64,000 bases of DNA from Alkalibacterium putridalgicola (GTDB taxonomy: Bacteria > Bacillota > Bacilli > Lactobacillales > Carnobacteriaceae_A): positions 1 to 64,000 of the forward strand of contig NZ_FOBL01000004.1 of NCBI RefSeq assembly GCF_900109825.1. Reading direction: 5' to 3'. Both the position numbers and the translations under genes were made by a program. Below, piece after piece: positions 58,058 to 64,000 of the stretch (the first letter of the stretch is position 1; every line of letters begins with the position of its first letter). The notes under the pieces are model-generated. The model worked only from the letters and a program-made list of their open reading frames with translations. It was not told the origin of the DNA and did not search any database.

Positions 58058-58699
58058 TCACTCATCTCTGATCTCCATACCCATCAGCTCCATAAATGCC
58101 AAAGCCTGTGACTGGCTGACGACGGCACCTTTCAATGCGTCCAGCTCGATGGAAAGAGAATCGAAGGTCGACGTGCTGATGTCGACGCCTTTAAGTGACG
58201 TACGGGTGAACCGGGACTCGTTCAGAAGACATTCTCTAAAGAGAATGTCCGTCCACTTAAGCTCTAAAAAATCAGCTTCGTTCAACCGTGACTTGCTGAA
58301 TTCGCACACCTTCAGTGAGCTGAAGCCGAAACTGCAGAGATCCATGACACAGTCGTCAAAAAGCACGTGTTCCAGTTTGGAATCGTTGAACAGTGTTCCG
58401 TTCAGTCGACACTCTTTAAAAGTGACTTGTTTAAATATCGCATGAGAAAACACCGCATTGATGAACTGGCACTTTTCAAAGATGACATCTCTGAAATAGC
58501 CTTCTTCCAGATCGACTGCTTCAAATTGAACATTGATGAAGCGGACCGTTTTGAACTCCAGACGGCGAATGTCATGCATCGGGACGACACAATCCCTGAT
58601 CTCCACATATTCGATGTAGGGATCTTCCAGGTCAAAACTGTCATCAAAGGTCTGCTGGTCCAGGTGTTTAGGTACTTGAGGATCGACGCGTTTTTTCAT
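58058..58699 (-). CDS. Pentapeptide-repeat protein
   Basis: 213 residues. From about 50 to 185 the sequence follows the A(D/N)LXX-like five-residue pattern with bulky residues at the centre (VRFINVQFEAVDLEEGYF, CQFINAVFSHAIF, CRLNGTLFNDSKL, SRLNEADFLELKW, ESRFTRTSLKGVDI), which folds as a right-handed quadrilateral helix. Some relatives (Qnr, MfpA) protect DNA gyrase by mimicking DNA, but most have no known role. The presence of the array-F gap at its 3' end is noted without inferring a link. AAAGGAG precedes the start. Confidence 0.88.
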   Translation of the reverse strand: MKKRVDPQVPKHLDQQTFDDSFDLEDPYIEYVEIRDCVVPMHDIRRLEFKTVRFINVQFEAVDLEEGYFRDVIFEKCQFINAVFSHAIFKQVTFKECRLNGTLFNDSKLEHVLFDDCVMDLCSFGFSSLKVCEFSKSRLNEADFLELKWTDILFRECLLNESRFTRTSLKGVDISTSTFDSLSIELDALKGAVVSQSQALAFMELMGMEIRDE

Positions 58700-58788
58700 A
58701 TGTAACCGCTCCTTTAATAAGAATTATAGCATGCCGAATGGTTTAATTATAAGAATATAGAAAGATTTTTCTATTTCCGGCAAATCTT

Positions 58789-58797
58789 TGTTATAAT
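58789..58797 (+). promoter_or_regulatory. Extended -10 promoter of the helicase gene
   Basis: TGTTATAAT (TGn plus TATAAT at 58792-58797). The -35 position (TTCTAT, 17 bp upstream) is weak, as expected for extended -10 promoters. About 95 bases to the start codon. Confidence 0.6.
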
Positions 58798-58893
58798 AGA
58801 TAGATGAACTTTTGACGTCTAACGACAGAAACGTTTTTATTTATATAGCAGCATTTTTCAACAAATTATAGGTTAAAGGACTGACAAAACCTT

Positions 58894-61800
58894 ATGAAAA
58901 AACAAACCTTTCCGGAAATGACACTGACGAGTCTGGCAAGTAATTATCCGACTTTTCTGCAGGGTAAAGAACTTTATAAAAAAGGAAAAGTAACGAATCT
59001 GAAAGCCGATGAGAAGAACAATACCATTCAGACGTCTGTGGAAGATAAACAGCTCCAGACTGTCCATCTGCGCTTTTACCCGAACGGCGTGGCGCGCAAG
59101 TATCACTGTACATGTAAGGCCTTTGAAAAAAATACGGGGGCCTGCCGACATGTCGTGGCTTCGATGATGCACCTGAATGACCTGGATGCCGATGACTTGA
59201 CAGCGGAGTCGACGGCCGCCAAAAATGCGTCTCAGGGATCGATGTTCTCGTATAAAAAGAGTGAAAAAGCGATCAATGCGCTGATCCATTTTTCGAAAAA
59301 AGAGATCTCCCGTCAGACGGATATCCTTTACAAGCAGCCGGTTTATGTGGAGTATATGCTGAATGTCAGCGGGACGAAAGCCAATCCTGTGTACGAACTG
59401 TACTTTAAAATGGGCAAGGATTATCTGTATGTCATCAAGAACAGCTCACAGCTCATCGACGATATCGTGAACGAAGAGGATATCGTGTTTGGGAAGAACT
59501 TCACCTTTAATACCGAAGACTATGCTCTGATGCCGGAAGACAAGAAGGTTTTTGACCGCTTGAGCGAGATCCAGACGGTCATCAAATCAGTGCTTCCGAT
59601 GGGGTACGAGAACCAGTTTCTCAACAAGGACAGTTTCACTCTGCCGCCATCTTATATCAAAGAGATCCTGTCTCTCCTGGATAAAACGATGGGTGCCTTT
59701 GTGCGTTTCGGCCGTCCGCCAAGACAGCTGTCTCAGGCTGATAGAGGCGAAGCGCTGATGATCGAAGATGATCTGTCTCAGCTTAATCTGTCCTTCAGCA
59801 TCGATAAGATCGACAATCTGTTCCACTTTAAACTCACAGAGGCAACGACCAATATCCAGGGCATGTCGTTTCATGATCAGGCTAAAATGGTCGAATATAA
59901 GCATGCCTTCTACTTTTTTGAATCACCGCATTACGAACTGATCAAACAGATCATTGAAGGGCTCAAGGAATCGGGTTCGGATACTTTGGTCATGCGCCGA
60001 AAAGAACTGGAGACCTTCCTTTCAGTGACCTTGAGTCAGCTTAAACAGATCGTCGATGTCACGATGGATGAAGAGATCCAGTCACTGCTGTATCAGGCGC
60101 CGTTTGAAGCGCAGCTGTATATGGATACACAGAATGATAATCTCTTGATCCGACCGGTCTTTACGTACGGGAACGTCACGATTTACCCGCTTGAAGAAGC
60201 CGTGTCTGACAGTGATGATTCTATCGTTGTCCGACAGTGGGCAGAAGAATCAAAAGTCCTCGGGCTTTTATTCGAAGAGATCCCGCTGCCGGCTCGTAAA
60301 GGGGACATGTGGGAGCTGACGCAGACAGACACGATCAGTAACTTTCTGTATGATGCCTTGCCGGCTTTAGCGGACTATATGGAGATTTTCCTGTCCCAGT
60401 CGGCGCGCGGGTTGCTTTACAGTCCGTCTCGTCAGCCGAAGATCACGATGGAGATGCGCGAGTCGTCTAATCTCCTGGATATCTCCTTTGATACGGAAGA
60501 CATTTCCACAGACGAACTGAAAGACCTGCTCAAAGAACTTGAGAAGAATCAGTCGTATTATAGACTTTCCAGCGGTCAGATCGTCAACCTGAAAGACCCG
60601 GCATTTCAGGCGATGCGACGTGCCACGAACTCACTGGATCTGGAAGATGACGAGATCGAAAAAGACATGACGGTTTCGGTGTTCCAGGGACTGTCAGCGC
60701 TGGAAGAAGACACGATCCAGACTGGGAAACGATTCAAGGAACTCGTCAAGCAGCTGTTTACTCCTGAAGATCTGGCATTTGAACTGCCGAAGAAACTGAA
60801 CGCGCATATGCGTCCGTATCAGGTGACCGGATTCAAATGGCTGAAGAGCCTGGATCATTACGGCTTCGGCGGGGTCCTGGCCGATGATATGGGACTGGGT
60901 AAAACGATCCAGACCATTGCATTTATCCAGTCAAAAATCGAACAGGAAGATGGCAAATATCTGATCATCTGTCCGTCAAGTGTGCTGTTCAACTGGCAGC
61001 ACGAATGGGACAAATTCGTTCCCGACACAGATACGATCATTATTTCAGGCAGCAAGGAAGAGCGTGAAGCCAAGCGTCAGGAAGCGATCGACAAGAACAT
61101 TTCTGTTTGGATCACCAGTTATCCGCTTATCCAGCGGGATTCCGATCTGTATGAAGAAGACGTCTTTAAAACCATTATCCTGGACGAATCACAGAATGTG
61201 AAAAACAGTGCCGCCAAGACGACCAAAGCAGTGAAACGACTGAACTCGGAAACGAAAGTGGCGCTTTCGGGGACACCGATCGAAAACCATCTCGGTGAAC
61301 TGTGGTCACTCTTTACGATCATTCAGCCGGGTCTTTTCAGAAACAAAAAGGCCTTCCAGTCGATGGAACACGAGCGGATCGCGGCGAAGATCAAGCCGTT
61401 TATCCTCCGACGACTCAAGCGTGATGTACTGGACGACTTGCCTGAAAAAACAGAGACGACGGAATATATCGAACTCTCCGAAGGGCAGAAACGTCTGTAT
61501 CAGACTCAGCGTGCGGCCATCAAGCAGGAACTGAAAGAGCTTGTCGATGCTGATACGCTGCGTTCCAACCGCATCAAAGTGCTGGCGGGCATGACGCGCC
61601 TCCGTCAAATCTGCTGTGATCCGAGACTGATCATGCCGGATTATGAAGGCGAATCCTCCAAACTGGAACGTCTGATGGAATACCTGGAAGAAGCCAGAGA
61701 AAACGGCAAGCGCGTCGTCCTGTTCTCCCAGTTCACGTCGATGCTTAAGATCATCCGCGAACGTCTGGACAAGATCGATGTGGATTACCACTATCTGGAC

Positions 61801-62172
61801 GGCCAGACTAAAAACGAACAGCGTCTGGAACTGACGACCCGCTTCAATACAGGCGAGAAAGACTTGTTCCTGATCTCGCTGAAAGCCGGCGGTACAGGGC
61901 TGAACCTGACGGGTGGCGATACTGTTATCCTCTTTGACTCCTGGTGGAACCCGGCGATCGAAGACCAGGCAGCTGACCGTGTCCACCGTTTCGGACAGAA
62001 GAAATCGGTCCAGATCATCCGCTTCATCACCACAGGGACCATTGAAGAACGTATCAATGACCTGCAGGCGAAGAAGCGCGAGCTGATCGACTCGGTGATC
62101 ACCAAAGGCAACAAAGAGTCCGTCACCAGTCTGTCGACAGAAGAGATTCTGGAACTGCTTTACGAAGACTAA
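58894..62172 (+). CDS. SNF2-family helicase with N-terminal SWIM zinc finger
   Basis: A 1092-residue protein. A SWIM motif near residues 68-90 (KYHCTCKAFEKNTGACRHVV: C-x-C...C-x-H), a long middle region, then the SNF2 ATPase: Walker A LADDMGLGKTIQT, CPSSVLFNWQHEW, DESQ box LDESQNVKN, SGTPIENHLGELWSLF, and motifs V-VI LKAGGTGLNLTGGDTV and DRVHRFGQKKSV. ATP-driven remodeller or translocase on double-stranded DNA, as in Bacillus YwqA-type proteins; the exact role in bacteria is unclear. Intact and of typical length. Housekeeping rather than part of the sugar locus. Confidence 0.93.
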   Translation: MKKQTFPEMTLTSLASNYPTFLQGKELYKKGKVTNLKADEKNNTIQTSVEDKQLQTVHLRFYPNGVARKYHCTCKAFEKNTGACRHVVASMMHLNDLDADDLTAESTAAKNASQGSMFSYKKSEKAINALIHFSKKEISRQTDILYKQPVYVEYMLNVSGTKANPVYELYFKMGKDYLYVIKNSSQLIDDIVNEEDIVFGKNFTFNTEDYALMPEDKKVFDRLSEIQTVIKSVLPMGYENQFLNKDSFTLPPSYIKEILSLLDKTMGAFVRFGRPPRQLSQADRGEALMIEDDLSQLNLSFSIDKIDNLFHFKLTEATTNIQGMSFHDQAKMVEYKHAFYFFESPHYELIKQIIEGLKESGSDTLVMRRKELETFLSVTLSQLKQIVDVTMDEEIQSLLYQAPFEAQLYMDTQNDNLLIRPVFTYGNVTIYPLEEAVSDSDDSIVVRQWAEESKVLGLLFEEIPLPARKGDMWELTQTDTISNFLYDALPALADYMEIFLSQSARGLLYSPSRQPKITMEMRESSNLLDISFDTEDISTDELKDLLKELEKNQSYYRLSSGQIVNLKDPAFQAMRRATNSLDLEDDEIEKDMTVSVFQGLSALEEDTIQTGKRFKELVKQLFTPEDLAFELPKKLNAHMRPYQVTGFKWLKSLDHYGFGGVLADDMGLGKTIQTIAFIQSKIEQEDGKYLIICPSSVLFNWQHEWDKFVPDTDTIIISGSKEEREAKRQEAIDKNISVWITSYPLIQRDSDLYEEDVFKTIILDESQNVKNSAAKTTKAVKRLNSETKVALSGTPIENHLGELWSLFTIIQPGLFRNKKAFQSMEHERIAAKIKPFILRRLKRDVLDDLPEKTETTEYIELSEGQKRLYQTQRAAIKQELKELVDADTLRSNRIKVLAGMTRLRQICCDPRLIMPDYEGESSKLERLMEYLEEARENGKRVVLFSQFTSMLKIIRERLDKIDVDYHYLDGQTKNEQRLELTTRFNTGEKDLFLISLKAGGTGLNLTGGDTVILFDSWWNPAIEDQAADRVHRFGQKKSVQIIRFITTGTIEERINDLQAKKRELIDSVITKGNKESVTSLSTEEILELLYED

Positions 62173-62204
62173 ACGTATTTAAAAAAATAATCAATTACGA
62201 CAAG

Positions 62205-62247
62205 ACTGCCTGACGCGTTTAGACTAAACGCGTCAGGCAGTTTTTTT
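62205..62247 (+). terminator. Terminator of the helicase gene
   Basis: Perfect 18-bp inverted repeat ACTGCCTGACGCGTTTAG / CTAAACGCGTCAGGCAGT, one base apart, followed by TTTTTT. Confidence 0.92.
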
Positions 62248-62310
62248 ATAGGATTATAAGGCAGATGTCGGCATTCCGGCCGACATCACCTTTATCAAGA
62301 GCTTTTTTAC

Positions 62311-62560
62311 TGGCTACTTAAACTAGAGAGGAAATGAGCGGGTAGAAGAAAAAAGGATTCGTCCATCTGAGTGTGAGACAAGACGTGAGCGGCTAATAAA
62401 GAGAGGGTGTTCTGCCCGTTCGCTGTTAAATACGTTATGGCAATCATGAAATCCCCCTTGTAGTGCCCGCTCAGAGCCTAAGAAATTCTCAGTTTGAACC
62501 AGAAGCCACTTCTAATGCCGACCGATTTTTAAAACTTAAGTGAGCGGGCAATACATCTAA
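62311..62560. repeat. Array G: 51-52 bp period intergenic repeats before miaA
   Basis: Related units begin at about 62311, 62362, 62414, 62465 and 62517 (spacings 51, 52, 51, 52). GAGCGG recurs at 62336 and 62387, GCCCG at 62414 and 62465, GCCGACC at 62517, and TGAGCGGGCA at 62541-62550 closes a dyad of about 35 bp. This is the most degenerate of the seven arrays. It follows the helicase terminator in a tandem gene gap. Confidence 0.7.
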
Positions 62561-62603
62561 ACAAATCAGTATAAAAAAGATCAAATCTGTCAGTGGATGT
62601 CTT

Positions 62604-62632
62604 TTATCATCCCGGCTGCTCTATGCTATACT
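62604..62632 (+). promoter_or_regulatory. miaA-hflX promoter
   Basis: -35 TTATCA (62604-62609), 17-bp spacer, extended -10 TGCTATACT (TATACT at 62627-62632), 31 bases before the start codon. Confidence 0.7.
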
Positions 62633-62663
62633 GGATAGGAGAGCGAATGAGTGGAGGATTTAT

Positions 62664-63599
62664 GTGAAAGATAAGATAATCGTAATTGTAGGCCCTACAG
62701 CGGTAGGAAAAACGCAGTTAGGCATCGACCTGGCAAAGGCCTTTGACGGTGAAGTCATCAATGGTGATTCGATGCAGGTCTACAAAGGACTGGATATTGG
62801 GACCGCCAAAGTGACAGAAGAAGAGAAGGACGGTATCCCGCATCATCTGATCGATATCAAGTCACCAGAAGATTCGTATGCCGTGTCGGATTTCAAACTG
62901 GATGCCGGAGAAAAAATCCATGAGATAACTAAAAGAGGGAAGCTCCCTATCGTGGTCGGCGGGACCGGCTTATATATCGAGTCGCTGCTTTATAACGTCA
63001 GTCACGGGGGAAAAGCTGAACCGAATCCCGACTTCAGGGAAGAGATGGACCGCTTTGTCCGTGAAAACGGACGGGAAGCTTTGCATCAGAAACTTCAAGA
63101 TAAAGACCTCAAAGCAGCAGAAGCCATTCACCAGAACAATGTGAGGCGAGTGATCCGTGCCCTTGAAGTGATTCATGAAACAGGGAAGAAATTTTCCGAC
63201 TATCAGGATGAAAAGAAAAAAGAACCGGTGTATGATGCCTATGTCATCGGCCTTAACACTGATCGCGACGTCCTGTATGACCGCATCAATATGCGAGTCG
63301 ATCTGATGCTGGAGAACGGTCTGCTTCAGGAAGTGACGTGGCTGTATAAGAATTATCCTGGTAATATCCAGAGCAAGAAAGGGATCGGCTATAAAGAGTT
63401 CAGACCGTTTCTGGAAGGCCGTCAGCCACTGGTGGAAGCGGTGGAACAGGTCAAGCAGCATTCAAGGAATTATGCCAAGCGCCAGCTGACCTGGTTCAGG
63501 AACCGCTTTGAAGTGAACCAGTGGGCGGACCTGGTCAAAGAGCCGGAAAGTTTACAAGAAGTAAAAGCGAACATCCAAAAATTTACAGAGGGTGATTAA
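62664..63599 (+). CDS. miaA: tRNA dimethylallyltransferase
   Basis: A 311-residue enzyme that adds the dimethylallyl group to adenosine-37 of tRNAs reading UNN codons. Phosphate loop VGPTAVGKTQLGIDLA, then EVINGDSMQVYKGLDIGTAK, HHLIDIKSPEDSYAVSDF, VVGGTGLYIESLLY, and GIGYKEF and YAKRQLTWFRNR near the end. Starts with GTG 5 bases after GTGGAGGA. The stop codon is immediately followed by the hflX start; miaA-hflX pairs are common in Firmicutes. Confidence 0.96.
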   Translation: MKDKIIVIVGPTAVGKTQLGIDLAKAFDGEVINGDSMQVYKGLDIGTAKVTEEEKDGIPHHLIDIKSPEDSYAVSDFKLDAGEKIHEITKRGKLPIVVGGTGLYIESLLYNVSHGGKAEPNPDFREEMDRFVRENGREALHQKLQDKDLKAAEAIHQNNVRRVIRALEVIHETGKKFSDYQDEKKKEPVYDAYVIGLNTDRDVLYDRINMRVDLMLENGLLQEVTWLYKNYPGNIQSKKGIGYKEFRPFLEGRQPLVEAVEQVKQHSRNYAKRQLTWFRNRFEVNQWADLVKEPESLQEVKANIQKFTEGD

Positions 63600-64000
63600 G
63601 TGGACGAAGAAAAAGTATATGAAAAAGTCATTATCGTTGGGATCGAAAAGCAGCATGAAGAAGAGGCTTTCCAGTATTCCTTTGACGAACTGGAACAGCT
63701 TGTTGAAAATGCCGGTGGGAAAGTTGTGGCCCGACTGTCTCAAAAACGCGAGCGGCCGGATCACAAGACCGTGATCGGTAAAGGGAAAGTCAACGAACTC
63801 AAGAACCTGGTCGAAGAACTGGACGTTCAGACCGTCGTCTTCAACCAGGAGCTGTCGCCGAGTCATGTCAGGAACATCCAGGAAGTCATTGAAACAAAAG
63901 TCATCGACCGCATCCAGGTCATCTTGGATATCTTTGCCCTGCGAGCCAGAAGCAAAGAAGGCCGGCTGCAGGTGGAACTGGCTCAGCTTTCTTATATCCT
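63600..64000 (+). CDS. hflX: GTPase HflX, N-terminal part (gene runs off the window)
   Basis: About 133 residues visible from GTG 63600, directly abutting the miaA stop. The N-terminal HflX domain is recognisable: VIIVGIEKQ, FDELEQLVENAGGKVVARLSQKR, TVIGKGKVNELK, VVFNQELSPSHVRNIQEVIETKVIDR and LQVELAQLSYIL. The GTPase domain lies beyond the window. HflX splits stalled or hibernating ribosomes. Confidence 0.95.
   Translation, partial: MDEEKVYEKVIIVGIEKQHEEEAFQYSFDELEQLVENAGGKVVARLSQKRERPDHKTVIGKGKVNELKNLVEELDVQTVVFNQELSPSHVRNIQEVIETKVIDRIQVILDIFALRARSKEGRLQVELAQLSYI

Overview
The window reads as a chromosome segment of a low-to-mid GC Firmicute, most likely an alkaliphilic or halotolerant lactic acid bacterium of the Carnobacteriaceae type (Alkalibacterium-like; inferred from the araA/araB type, acidic proteins, strong AGGAGG ribosome sites and frequent GTG/TTG starts). 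It is dominated by a large locus for using plant glucuronoarabinoxylan and arabinan, roughly 1.8-57.5 kb, flanked by housekeeping genes (DUF72 and DUF188 genes on the left; a pentapeptide-repeat protein, an SNF2 helicase, miaA and hflX on the right).

Layout. 0.3-1.6 kb: two small minus-strand conserved genes. 1.8-6.9 kb: a GH2 enzyme with fructuronate reductase (uxuB). 7.4-8.6 kb: a divergent ROK repressor (XylR-like). 9.0-20.4 kb: aguA (GH67), uxuA, an LplB/LplC permease pair, an LplA-type lipoprotein, a DUF624 protein, a GH43 xylosidase and xylB. 21.0-34.1 kb: three Gfo/Idh/MocA oxidoreductases, a GH43 split into two reading frames, GH115, GH8 (Rex type), GH10, a DUF975 membrane protein and an SGNH acetylesterase. 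34.8-38.5 kb: a small disordered protein (minus), xylA and a second LplA-type lipoprotein. 39.0-40.4 kb: a MATE exporter (minus). 40.6-57.5 kb: the arabinose half, with GH51, two GH43, a third lipoprotein, araR, araD, araA, araB, a second small disordered protein, GH127, a GH27 with a beta-L-arabinopyranosidase-like active site and another GH43.

How it works. None of the hydrolases has a visible signal peptide, so the scheme resembles the aldouronate-utilization clusters of Paenibacillus/Geobacillus: oligosaccharides are captured by lipoproteins, imported by an LplBC-type ABC transporter (ATPase not encoded here), and cut inside the cell by GH10/GH8/GH43/GH51/GH67/GH115/GH127/GH27 and an esterase. 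Xylose leaves via xylA/xylB, arabinose via araA/B/D, glucuronate via uxuB/uxuA (the isomerase and KDG steps are not in the window). Control signals are readable: a shared 19-bp XylR-type operator before aguA and xylA, AraR-type palindromes before GH51, the third lipoprotein gene and araD, and cre-like CcpA sites fused to or just after several promoters.

The most unusual feature is not in the genes. Seven intergenic stretches hold arrays of imperfect tandem units with the same 51-52 bp period but different sequence in each array. Every convergent gene junction in the window carries one; the others lie after a gene's 3' end. Within most arrays at least one unit can fold as an inverted repeat spanning about 33-37 bp followed by a linker of about 16 bp. 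I do not recognise this as a named repeat family.
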